Source of the DNA: Zoroaster sp. YZ-2022
Taxonomy: Eukaryota; Echinodermata; Asteroidea; Forcipulatida; Zoroasteridae
Assembly: GCA_029582265.1 (NCBI GenBank)
Contig: CM055831.1
Span: 27,070,526-27,134,525 of the forward strand
Direction: 5' to 3'
Length of the DNA stretch: 64,000 nt
Shown here: positions 38,318 through 50,011 of the stretch, piece by piece
Layout: each line of letters starts with the position of its first letter
Numbering within the stretch: position 1 is the first letter of the stretch
Position numbers and translations under genes: made by a program
Notes under the pieces: generated by a model
Database searches by the model: none
Told to the model about the DNA's origin: nothing
Seen by the model: only the letters and a program-made list of their open reading frames with translations

Positions 38318-39017
38318 TGCGAGTACAAAATGTGATTTCAGCAGAGATAAATTCAATATGGTGTGTACATTTGACAATGATTTCTGAGACCCCTCGTAGA
38401 CTTTGCACACAGTTCAATAGTGGCGGCACACTGCCGATTTTGTATCAACATTTGTTAGTTTTTAAACGCAACAGCATTAAACTTACAGTTGGTGAAACTA
38501 TATCGTGCTTCGGAGTCCATGTGCTTAGAAAAGCAAAAGCAAAACCACTCAATAGATGTAAACTAGGCCTATATCATGCATAATTAGTACCATCTTATGA
38601 ACCAGCGTCACTGCAGACGTCTCGTTTGTTTACATGTGAAGCGCCCTCTTTCGTTATCAACGGATGCATGAAAACTTTTATAAAAAGGTGCGCATTGTCG
38701 TTTTTATTTCATTGGACACTGAAGGTTTCACTGAACTGGCGAAGAGTCCACATAAAAGTGTTTCCAAGTCCAAAATAGATTATGTATAAAGTACAAATAT
38801 CACATTTGTACATTACGAACCTAAATATGCAATGATAATTATACAATAATTATGCATTATAACGTACCTGTATCACTTTTTGGCCCCTATTTCATAATGA
38901 ATCGAGCAAGGTCAGTACGCCCTTCCGACTTCTGTAGATAAGCAGAGTAAATAATAGTATCAAATGATAATAATAATATAAAATAATAATATAATATAGA
39001 ACAATAACAATAATATC

Positions 39018-39051
<34 letters not shown>

Positions 39052-40607
39052 GATTTGTAGCGCGCACATATCCACTCTGCTGGGCGCTCAAGGCGCGGAA
39101 ACAAAGAAAAAACATGAATACAAACAATATACAATGATATCATAGGGAGAAAATTATGTACATCAGTTGCAAACGCGTCCTGAATCCCTTCTGTGTACCA
39201 CAACATTTGCCACATCGTACGAAGTAGGTCTCGGTAGATATCTAAGACGGAAGCGGCATGCAGTGCAACATGTCCAAATGCGTTGTGACTACAGTCTGCT
39301 ACGACTGCTGTATTTATGTGTAAAATTAGCCGATCATGGCATTATTTTGATCGGTTGAAATGATTAACTGACAATATACTTTACCAATAATCCACGAATT
39401 GGGTTAAATTAACTTTATTGTCCTAACAGTCTTACATAAGTCTCACACAAGTCTTCCATTCTCTCAAAGAAAAAACCTTCAATGTGAAACATCTGTCATT
39501 ATAGTGGATGCTTGTAAATATTCAAACATTCCTGAGTGCCCAATACGAGCGCCTGACGGTGATTGGATGTCACCAGGGTTACGCGAAACAAACGGTAAAG
39601 GTTGACGGTTTACCATTTTAAAGTAAAAAAAGACTATTTTAAAGACTATCAAAATCTTACTAGAGATACCAAATGGTAGACCGTGTGCATGTTTCTAATG
39701 GGGTTGGGGGAAAAGTATATGGTAAAGTGGTAAACCGTTCACTTTACAGGGACCAGCCTAGGAGTCCCTTTTGAAAATTGCACGTGTGCACAACGCATGC
39801 CCGGCCCATTGCATTCCGCTGCCTATATATACTGGGGTGCAATTTTACAGTGTATTACTATTCGTCGGTGGCAAATCATTTTGACAACTGAGCAGCAGAG
39901 ACAGGAAGGAAATCGGATAACCGGGGCAAGCGAATTCGAATCGTGGAAGATGCGATACAGGTAAATTAGGTGCCTCTCTACTGACATTTTTTCTTTCTCA
40001 TTCCACAGAGTGACTACAGACCATGTTGCATTTCTTATTGCCCTGTGTATGTGGTTCAAAAATGAATTGCTCAACCACAATCTGCACAACATAATGGGAT
40101 GCGCCAATAAAGTATACCAAAGCATGCTGTGGTAAGGAGGGGGTAGGCTACTGCCTTGCAAAGGCTGGTACTGAAAATGGTTAATAAAGTAGCTGATTTA
40201 GCTACTGTATTCATAGTGCATTGTTTTACGATAATTGTTATTCATTATGTTTTACATACTTGACTCATTGAAGTTCAGACAAATATTGCTTGTGTTAACT
40301 GCCAACGTTTAGCTTTAATTTGACACCAGAATTATTATGTTAATTTTAGTACGGGTGGTTTCGTTCAGCTAAAGGAAAACCACTTTTGAGATAAACACAT
40401 TTTAAAATTGAGCATTTTTTGTTGTTTTTCATGGTTTATCAGAGGAATTGCACGAAAAAAAAACTGGGTGAAAGATAAGAGATTAATGCCACCAAGTCCA
40501 AACAAAACTGCAAATACAAAATTCAAAACATTTTCACCCCCGTTTTTATTTTATCCGGTCATAGCGCAAAATCTGCCTGTGCGACTTGTTTATTAGTTGC
40601 CTTCACA

Positions 40608-40611
40608 TTAA
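40608..40611. repeat. TTAA target-site duplication, left
   Basis: TTAA directly precedes the element; its partner is at 44007-44010. Duplication of TTAA is the hallmark of piggyBac integration. Single unoccupied TTAA sites are at 11268-11271, 18870-18873, 32996-32999 and 51553-51556. Confidence 0.95.
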
Positions 40612-40621
40612 CCCTTTCGAT

Positions 40622-40680
40622 CCCACGGGCTCTAAAAAGAGCCTTTGTTGTGATACGCTTCCTTCCCGTGGGCTCTAAAA
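40622..40680 (+). repeat. Structured subterminal region of piggyBac left end
   Basis: CCCACGGG (40622-40629) and CCCGTGGG (40665-40672) form an 8-bp inverted repeat, and both are followed by the direct repeat GGGCTCTAAAA. GGCTCT-AAAA-AGAGCC at 40628-40643 is a perfect 6-bp stem with a 4-base loop. Subterminal repeats of this kind often serve as transposase binding sites in the superfamily; that role is inferred here. Confidence 0.75.
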
Positions 40681-40788
40681 GGTGCCGGGAATCGGCATGC
40701 CCTTGACGACCACGGCGACTTAAATCACCACCTGAAAATGCTTGAGTGGTTTTTGGGGTTGGCGCCCTCTATTGACAGGAATGCAGTG

Positions 40789-40796
40789 TATAAAAG
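40789..40796 (+). promoter_or_regulatory. TATA box of the piggyBac transposase gene
   Basis: TATAAAAG in GCAGTGTATAAAAGTTTATG. Transcription would start near 40820, which makes the downstream ATG at 40870 a better start than the in-frame ATG at 40822. The equivalent box in copy 2 is at 59248-59255. Confidence 0.6.
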
Positions 40797-40869
40797 TTTA
40801 TGAAAAGAAAAGTGCGTCACTTTGCGGTTTTTGTATGGTGCTAGCGTCCAGTTGAATTTAGTTGCAATC

Positions 40870-43234
40870 ATGATGGAAACGGACATAAATGATGGCATTT
40901 TGGCTGAGATTTTGGCAGACAGTGGCTCAGAATCAGATGACGAAGTAATGGATGACGACGACGACGACGTTGAACTTGAAGAGGTAGGCCAAAATCACAG
41001 TAAAAATGAATAACTAATATTAATAACAGTTAACGTTACTCTTCCTGGCCCAATGGCAATGCAAATTAACGTAATTCACTTATTTTCCTAGGCTATAGCG
41101 TAAATAGCGTTAGAACTGTTGGAGTTGAGTAATGTAAATTTAGAAAATGGATCCCTTTTAATAGGATTGACCAAATCCCCACCCCCTGGACTGGGTCAAA
41201 ACGTCAAGTGAAAATGTACAATTATTAGTAGTTTGTTGGGGTAATATTTGTATTCATTGAAACAGCAAGTTGATGTATAGATATAGCATAGAAATTTTAA
41301 CATTTACCCATAGCCGGTCGTGCTGTTTAGCGTTAACAGGCTGAAAATGCACTCTTAGTCTGAAGCTTCCAAAAGAATAGCCTTGTATTCGAAAGGCCCT
41401 CATAAGTCGTATTATGCAAGAAGTTGGGGGAATTCACATTCACAATCCCACATTAAAACGAACATTTCTCGATAACGAGTTTTGGAGAGTGGATGGAATC
41501 TGCCATATTTTTTTTTCAGCACAATATTCATTTTATGCATGACCCCTGTGGCCTGTGTGCACATGCAGCAAAGTAGCATTGAGATATTGTATTTACAAAT
41601 GTATGATCGAGATTAATCCTCCTTTGTTTTTCTGTTGCAGCCGACCTACCAAGGTGATAGCCGACCGAGATCAAGGAGGACGACAGGAAAGTTAGATTTC
41701 GATCTGGTTGGGAACGACGAGACCATTACGAGTGTGGGACTGTGCAGTTCACTGGAAATTCTGGCCCCACCGCGACTTTGCCACACTGTCGGCAGTAGAG
41801 ATCTTCAAGCTGTATTTTTGTCAACTTGTGTGGAATATGCTCGTCGACGAGACTAATCGCTATGCGCAGCAAACAATAGAATCAATTCCTGATGAACAAT
41901 TATCCTGGCACCCAACCAACATTCCAGAAATGATGGCATTTGTGGCACTTCTCATTGCTATGGGCATAAACAAATCCTCTCAATACAAGATGTACTGGTC
42001 GACATCTGAAATTCTTCACATCCCATTCTATCCGTCGATCATGTCCCGTAATCGGTTCAGTTCAATTCTTCGGTTCCTCCACATCTCAAATAACCAAATT
42101 CCTCGTAGAGCCTTGGCTAAACGGGACAAACTTTCCAAAGTTCGGCCCTTGATAGAAGTCCTCGTCCAGAAGTTTCTCAACCTGTATAACCCTGCGCAGA
42201 ATCTGTCTCCAGACGAGAGTATGTTGAAATTAAGGGACGCTTGAGTTTTGTTCAGTACATGCCTAACAAACCTATCAAACGGGTATTAAAGCCTTCTCCC
42301 TGAACGAGTCCAAAACCGGAAACAAGTGTGCTTGGAAACTGTACACAGGAGACGACGACACCCAAACTGTTTGTGATGCAGACGAAGATTTCAATTCATC
42401 AGACTGCCATCCACCAAACCCAACAGTTGCAGGAAAAGTCGTCATTGATCTGGTCCATGGACTTGAGAATAAGGGACACGTAATATATTGTGATAATTAC
42501 TATACTAGCCCAGCTCTTGTAGCTAAACTTGCTAAACTAGGATTCGGATGTTGTGGAACTGTTCGTTACACTACACAGGGAATACCCCAGGCCGCAAACC
42601 CAAAAAACCATAAAATGAAGAAAGGAGATGACCCATTTTTTTGGTGAAAGGTGGGCAATTGTGTATCGTTTGGCAAGACAAAAAATCTGTAACACTTTTT
42701 AACTAATGTAGGCAACACTGATTTGTCCAAAAAGCAAATTCGGTGTAATAAAAGCACAAGTGGATTTTGTGATGTTATGAAGCCCAATTGTATTGAAGAT
42801 TACAACAAAAACATGGGTGGAACTGATCTTGCCAACCAATGTTTTCAGTACTACAATCATACACACAGAAGCTTGAAATGGTGGAAAAGAGTTTTTTTTC
42901 CATATGCTGAATATCTGTATTGTCAATAGCAGAGTAATATTCACCAGCATATAGCAGAACAAAAATGTCAGTAATCTTGATTTTCGTATAGGGATTGTAC
43001 AGGGCTTGCTGTTGTGGGGAACGTAACGCAACAAGTCAATTGAGATACCATATTCCTATTGAGTTGACAGGGCAACAGCACTATCCTGGCAAAACCCCCA
43101 ATGGAAAGAAACGCGACTGCATTGTTTGCAGTAACCGAAAATTAGGCAGGCGAAAACAAACAAAGATGATCTGTAAACAATGTGCACACCCTATGTGCAT
43201 AGTTCCTTGCTTTGAGAAATACCACATCACTTGA
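40870..43234 (+). pseudogene. piggyBac transposase relic, copy 1 (two exons, frameshifted)
   Basis: A DDE/D transposase of the piggyBac (PGBD, DDE_Tnp_1_7) type, which in intact form cuts and pastes at TTAA in the nucleus. Exon 1 (from ATGATGGAAACG at 40870 to 40983) encodes an acidic N-terminus with SGSESDDEVMDDDDDD. A GT donor at 40984 and a TTTTTCTGTTGCAG acceptor at 41640 define a 657-bp phase-0 intron. Exon 2 starts at 41641 with PTYQGDSRPRSRR. The core retains the three catalytic aspartates in their family contexts: SPDESM (Asp codon 42212-42214), CDNYYTS (42492-42494) and NMGGTDLANQ (42825-42827). The C-terminal Cys-rich region (about 43110-43231) has CIVC, CKQC, HPMC and PCFEKYH. A one-base loss near 41700, another near the first catalytic motif, and further breaks near 42640 and 42700 interrupt the frame. 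Some breaks could be sequencing errors; those shared with copy 2 are more likely genuine. Confidence 0.93.
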
Positions 43235-43295
43235 TTGTAAATCTATATTATTTGTTTCCTTCTCTGCTCAATGTTGGGAATGGTCAGACAAGCCG

Positions 43296-43815
43296 CAGAT
43301 TACAGTCCAAACCAACATTGAATTGGGGGGTGGGGGGGGGGTGGGGTGTTAGCATGGATTGTGATGTATTTACACTGAATACAAGTAAATGGTTCATTTC
43401 CAAGTAGATAACCAAAAAAAATCCCCCAAAATCTCATCCAAGTTGTTTTTCACATGGAAAAAAAATCTTATACCTGTACCGTATTTGCATGAAATCACCC
43501 ATTTGTATTACTTTACTTTAGTGTAAATACTGATCCAAATATTTAATTGTTTTGCTTTTACACTTACAAAATCTGCAGATTAGTCCAAACCAACATTGAA
43601 TTGGGGTGTTAGCATGGATTGTGATGTATTTACACTGAATACAAGTAAATGGTTCAGTTCCAAGTAGATAACCAAAAACAATCCCCCAAAATCTCATCCA
43701 AGTTGTTTTTCACATGGAAAAAAAATCTTATACCTGTACCGTATTTGCATGAAATATCACCCATTTGTATTACTTGACTTTAGTGTAAATACTGATCCAA
43801 ATATTTAGCTTTTGC
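43296..43815 (+). repeat. Tandem duplication in piggyBac 3' region, copy 1
   Basis: About 280 bp starting CAGATTACAGTCCAAACC (43296-43575) is repeated from 43576 (CAGATTAGTCCAAACC) to about 43815. Both copies carry AGCATGGATTGTGATGTATT and CCTGTACCGTATTTGCATG. The first has a long G-rich run (43325-43347) that is short in the second. It lies between the stop and the right terminus, so it is non-coding. Confidence 0.9.
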
Positions 43816-44232
43816 ACAATGTTTTCCTCTCTTTTGTATACTCATTTTTACATACAAATGAGAAAGTTAAAACAATGTCTATTCCTGCCGTGTGAGGGCG
43901 CACTTCAATGAAATTGTGAAAATCCACTGGTGCTGAAGTGACATTGGGCCTAATTACTGTGGTAAAGAAGGGTAATCTCTGCCATAACTGGCTGGTAATG
44001 AAAGGGTTAATAGAGCATGCTGTGGTAAGGAGGGCTATGCCTTCACAGAAGTGGCTGGAACTGGAAAGTGTTAATAAATAGCTGATTTAGCTAATGTATT
44101 CATAGTGCATTGTTCTGTGATAATTATTATTAATGATATTTACATACTTCACTCATTGTTCAGACAAATATTGTTTGTTAACACATCAAACAAAAAAAAA
44201 TAAAAAATAAATGTAGGAAATATGTTTTAATA

Positions 44233-44352
44233 TTGGCACAATGCGACTATCTTTTGAGTTGTAGGTTCTTAAAAGAACCGTTTGGTTTCCAAACCAAGTT
44301 GTTCTTTAAGAACCTACACAACTTGTGAAAGATATTAGTCACATGGTGCCAC
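44233..44352. repeat. 122-bp hairpin, R2 copy with changed left arm
   Basis: The left end reads TTGGCACAATGCGACTA instead of GTGGCACCATGCGACTA, so terminal pairing with CATGGTGCCAC has two mismatches. The right inner palindrome is shortened by one T. Confidence 0.75.
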
Positions 44353-47300
44353 CGCAAACTTTATCGTGTCATTCCACTATGCATAGCCTGAAGTGTTATT
44401 TATCACTAAATTACTGAGTTAGGTTATTCCTTGCAAAAGAGTGCCAAAAAAGGCTTGGTGACTTAGTCATAATTATGTCTAAATTGTAATACTTTGTGTT
44501 TTTGTGCCAAGAAATAAACAATTCATGAATAAAACGCAAATCACACCACAGTTTTTGGTTTTTATTTGCTAAATTTTTATTGTTTTGACTTCTGTTTTAC
44601 ATTTCCACATTTGTGACCTACTCTCACAAAACCATAAACAAGTCATATTTTGTTGAGATTAAGTTTCTGGTACAGATGGAAAGAGGACAACGTTTAGCTT
44701 TAAATTTGACACCAGAATTATTGTTATGTTAATTTCAGTATGGGTGGTTTCATTCAGCTAAAGGAAAACTTGAGCACTTTTTCTTGTTTTCATGGTTTAT
44801 CAGAGGAATTGCAGGATTTTACCAATTGACCGATGTTTGTTCTTGCAAAATAAACAAAAATAACACGGTGAAAGATAAGAGATTAATGTCACTAAATCCA
44901 CCCAAAACTGCAAATACTAAATTCACTAAATTTTCACCCCATTTTATTTCATCCGGTCATAGTACAAAAATCAGCGCAAGCGACTTTTTTGTTTTTGTTG
45001 AAACAGGTCACATTTATTAGTTACATTAATTAATACTTACATATTTGCATTTTTTCGTTTGTTGAACTGAAATACCTAGCAGCAGGTCCAAACAAAAGGA
45101 AAAACTGTTAATTACCAGTACACCATAATTGACAATCTCTGATCCAGAAACTAAGTAATGAGTCATTTTTAAATATTTAATATCAAGGGGCATTACCGTC
45201 ATTTTTGGTTACACTGGGCCCAACACCAATTTTCTAAACAAAGTCTATTTTAACAATATACCCAATCCAAAAGAAAAGTCCCTCCCTTATACTTTTTGTT
45301 CTAATTCACAAACTATTGAGCACTTTTTTTTTTTTTTTTGGGGGCTTTGTTTTTGGTTGGGTGTATATCAGTTTAGTATACACCAGTTGCAAACAGAAAA
45401 AAGAACTAGTGTAGTAGGAGGAAATACCTTACTTTACTGTAAGTGAGTAACAGTCTCCAGCTGCTTGTGAAATTACGGCAGATGATGTGCTGTGGTCCTC
45501 AAGAAAATTGAATTATGTATCATTTTTCAACGATTGCGCCGGCAATCATTGGAAAACCCAACATTTTCAAACACTGACCACAAGACTACCAGAACAGCAT
45601 TTTATTTTGGAGGGGGGGGAGGGGGGGGGGATTTTCAAGAATCTATGAACACAAAACTTTAAAACAGGTCACCGTCACAATATTTACTATAATATGAATC
45701 CCCTAACCCATCCATGTTCGAAAATTACAGCAAAAGCAAATGGTGTATACTACCTTTTTAAACCGCAAAATGACAACGCATTTGGACATGTTGCACATAC
45801 ATAAACACTGTAAGTAGACAAATGAAAAGTGGTCATGAATATTACATTTTAAATAATTCATTCAAGATGCATTATTTGACTTAATCACAGACAATGTTTT
45901 GTTCATAGTATTTCTTAATATCAATTCATAACAAACAAATTAAACTCATTGACAAATATGGCGGGGGGGCGGATGTGTGTGAATCTATCATCAAATTGTT
46001 TTTGGATTGGTTATAAATTATTTTAATAGTTTCTAGTACTGGTTTGATTTGTTAAAATTCCAATACGTGTCATTCCAGATGAACTCAACCAGAGAACCCA
46101 AAATTTGAGTTAGTCACCACGGGACCTCTGGGCGAGTTCATATGGAATGACCCATGTACAATTCTAACAACTTCAAACCATTTGAAAATCTGTGGTTTGA
46201 AATCGTCTTATTTGGGATGCTTAATTATTATCCTTATTGGCTATTTTTTATTGGCTAAATTTTATTTGTTTTGACTTCTGTTTTACATTTCCACATTTGT
46301 GACCTACTCTCACAAAACCATAAACAAGTCATATTTTGTTGAAATTAAGTTTCTGGTACAGATGGAAAGAGGACAACGTTTAGCTTTAAATTTGACACCA
46401 GAATTATTGTTATATGTTAATTTCAGTATGGGTGGTTTCATTCAGCTAAAGGAAAACTTGAGCACTCTTTTCTTGTTTTCATGGTTTATCAGAGGAATTG
46501 CAGGATTTTACCAATTGACCAATGTTTGTTCTTGCAAAATAAACAAAATAACACGGTGAAAGATAAGAGATTAATGTCACTAAATCCACCCAAAACTGCA
46601 AATACTAAATTCACTAAATTTTCACCCCATTTTATTTCATCCGGTCATAGCACAAAAATCAGCATGTGCGACTTGTTTTTGTTTTCGTTGAAACAGGTCA
46701 CATTTATTAGTTACATTAATTCATACTTACATATTTGCATTTTTTCGTTTGTTGAACTGAAATACCTAGCAGCAGGTCCAAACAAAAGGAAAACTGTTAA
46801 TTACCAGTACACCATAATTGACAATCTCTGATCCAGAAACTAAGTAATGAGTCATTTTTAAATATTTAATATCAAGGGCATTACCGTCATTTTTTGGTTA
46901 CACTGGGCCCAACACCAATTTTCTAAACAAAGTCTATTTTAACAATATACCCAATCCAAAAAGAAAGTCCCTCCCTTATACTTTTTGTTCTAATTCACAA
47001 ACTATTGAGCACTTTTTTCTTTTTTGGGGGCTTTGTTTTTGGTTGGGTGTATATCAGTTTAGTATACACCATTTGCAAACATAAAAAGAACTAGTGAATT
47101 ATTATGAACATACCTTACTTGACTGTAAGTGAGGCACAGTCTCCAGCATCTTGTGAAATAACGGCACATGCTGGGCTGGGGTCCTCAAGACAAGTGGAAT
47201 TATGTATCATTTTCAACGATTGCCGGGCAATCATTGGAAAACCCAACATTTTCAAACACTGACCACAAGACTACCAGAACAGCATTTTATTTTGAGGGGG

Positions 47301-49279
47301 ATTTTCAAGAATCTATGAACACAAAACTTTAAAACAGGTCACCGTCACAATATTTACTATAATATGAATCCCCTAACCCATCCATGTTCGAAAATTACAG
47401 CAAAAGCAAATGGTGTATACTACCTTTTAAACCGCAAAATGACAACGCATTTGGACATGTTGCACATACATAAACACTGTAAGTAGACAAATGAAAAGTG
47501 GTCATGAATATTACATTTTAAATAATTCATTCAAGATGCATTATTTGACTTAATCACAGACAATGTTTTGTTCATAGTATTTCTTAATATCAATTCATAA
47601 CAAACAAATTAAACTCATTGACAAATATGTGGGGGGGGGATGTGTGTAAATCTATCATCAAATTGTTTTTGGATTGGTTATAAATTATTTTAATAGGTTC
47701 TAGTACTGGTTTGATTTGTTAAAATTCCAATACGTGTCATTCGACATGAACTCAACCAGAGAACCCAACATTTGAGTTAGTCACCACGGGACCTCTGGGC
47801 GAGTTCATATGGAATGACCCATGTACAATTGTAACAACTTCATACCATTTGAAAATCTTTGGTTTGAAATCGTCTTATTTGGGATGTTTAATTATTATCC
47901 TTATTGGCTATTTTCACTAGGGTATAATGAGACATCGGCTGTTTCAGTAATCGGCAGAAATGGACCTTGTTTTCCTTAAGATTTTGTTTAGTAACTTTTC
48001 AAGTACACAATATGTTAATGGCAGAGCAGAATCAACTCGGAGTATGCAATTGTATCAGTTTGTGACCAGTAGCAACTCACAAGAATTACTACTACTACTT
48101 TGGTCATGAGGGTAGTAATTTTAATTTAACAATAGTCATTTATAAAATGCAATGATTGCATTGTAGTGCCTCATTTAAATCATCTTCATTAATATTATCC
48201 AGTATGAAATGTGCAAAGCAAAAGGGACATGCAGGTATATCCTTTTGTTATTCTTTTGAAATTTGATATGAAAATGCAAATGTGTTCCACCTAACAGACA
48301 TCATCTCAATCTTGTGTTCATCTACAGAGCCACCACTAATGTAAACCAAGGGCTGCTTTCCACTGCAAAATGTGGGAGCGTCCTTATCAAAAGTTAGATC
48401 TCTTGCATAATGACTCTTGGGTGCTGATATGGACTGTTTGCCCTTCTAATAAAAGCAGCATATCATTCCAAGGCAATACTTGTGCAGTACAACAAAAATC
48501 GTTAAGAAACACAAGCTCACTTATTTCTGCTCCAACCCAGGCAAATGTACCTGTCACTGGATTGGTGAAGGTTTTGAATAATGTTATTTAATGAATTCAA
48601 TCGAAAAGTTTTGCCACAATTTGCTGGCCCGGTTATCTTATGTTTCTGTATTTCCTCCCATATGCCGTATACAAATGTACTTACCGTATCTCAATTTTAT
48701 TTTGAATCAATATTTCTCGAGCACAGTACAGCTACTCCATTGCAATTACAGCCAGACTGGGCAGCTTGGTGAAGGAGTTCAATTCACGTGAGAGTAGCCC
48801 GTGTAGCTCCCATGCATTCTGTGAAAACATAATTTGAGACAGTCCGTATTATAAATATGACTGATTGGATTATATTTTGACACTTGGTAGTCAGGGAATG
48901 GAAGGAAGTGGGGTAAGGTCTTCCCAAAAGTTAAAGTACAAACAAAACAGGGACAATAGAGGGTCTACGACTGCAGGTATCTACAAAGCCGAGTGAGTGG
49001 GTGGGTAAAACAACAATGCATTTCTTTGGCCGTGCACGGACAAGGGAGAATATACAATGAATTGCAATCACGTGACAGTGCACAAATTATGTACAAGCCA
49101 TGTTTTGCACAATAGAAAGAGTGCTTAAAACTTCCTTGTACTAATTCCAGCTTAGGAACTCAACTATAAATAATGGGACAGAAACTTGTGCAAACTGTAT
49201 GGAACAACCACATTCGGAAACTATTTTTCTGCCACTTTTCTCGTCATATCTAACCTATATTACCATCAATCATTGTAAA

Positions 49280-49977
49280 TGCGAGTACAAAATGTGATTT
49301 CAGCAGAGATAAATTCAATATGGTGTGTACATTTGACAATGATTTCTGAGACCCTCGTAGACTTTGCACACAGTTCAATAGTGGCGGCACACTGCCGATT
49401 TTGTATCAACATTTGTTAGTTTTAAACGCAACAGCATTAAACTTACAGTTGGTGAAACTATATCGTGCTTCGGAGTCCATGTGCTTAGAAAAGCAAAAGC
49501 AAAACCACTCAATAGATGTAAACTAGGCCTATATCATGCATAATTAGTACCATCTTATGAACCAGCGTCACTGCAGACGCCTCGCTTTGTTTACATGTGA
49601 AGCGCCTCTTCGTTATCAACGGATGCATGAAAACTTTTTATAAAAGGTGCGCATTGTCGCTTTTTATTTCATTGGACACTGAAGGTTTCACTGAACTGGC
49701 GAAGAGTCCACATAAAAGTGTTTCCAAGTCCAAAATAGATTATGTATAAAGTACAAATATCACATTTGTACATTACGAACCTAAATATGCAATGATAATT
49801 ATACAATAATTATGCATTATAACGAACCTGTATCACTTTTTGGCCCCTATTTCATAATGAATCGAGCAAGGTCAGTACGCCCTTCCGACTTCTGTAGATA
49901 AGCAGAGTAAATAATAGTATCAAATGATAATAATAATATAAAATAATAATATAATATAGAACAATAACAATAATATC

Positions 49978-50011
<34 letters not shown>

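Larger units (their letters stand above)
40612..44006 (+). mobile_element. Full-length piggyBac-superfamily transposon, copy 1
   Basis: A 3395-bp element flanked by TTAA on both sides (40608-40611 and 44007-44010). Joining the flanks restores the empty site CACATTAATAGAGC seen in R1 and R3. The ends start CCCTTTCGATCCCACG and, inverted, CCCTTTCATTACCAGC, giving 7 exact terminal bases and partial similarity beyond. In order: structured left end, TATA box, short acidic exon, phase-0 intron, long transposase exon with DDD motifs and Cys-rich tail, and a 3' non-coding region containing a tandem duplication. The transposase frame is broken, so this copy is not autonomous. Whether its ends can still be mobilised is unknown. 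Confidence 0.95.
38318..49279 (+). repeat. 7.6-kb giant tandem unit R2 carrying a piggyBac insertion
   Basis: The unit spans 10962 bp because a 3395-bp piggyBac element plus one TTAA duplication interrupts it; without these it is about 7.56 kb. SINE-like tail 39021-39098, hairpin 44233-44352, sub-repeat B 44570-46255, sub-repeat A 46256-47914. Mismatch clusters lie in both sub-repeats around their central palindromes (about 45385-45545 and 47105-47230). R2 shares diagnostic bases with R4 that R1 and R3 lack. Confidence 0.95.

Noticed and set aside
42566..43034. Minus-strand ORFs within the transposase exon (also 60574, 60992)
   Set aside because: Shadows of the transposase coding strand; the plus frame carries the family motifs.
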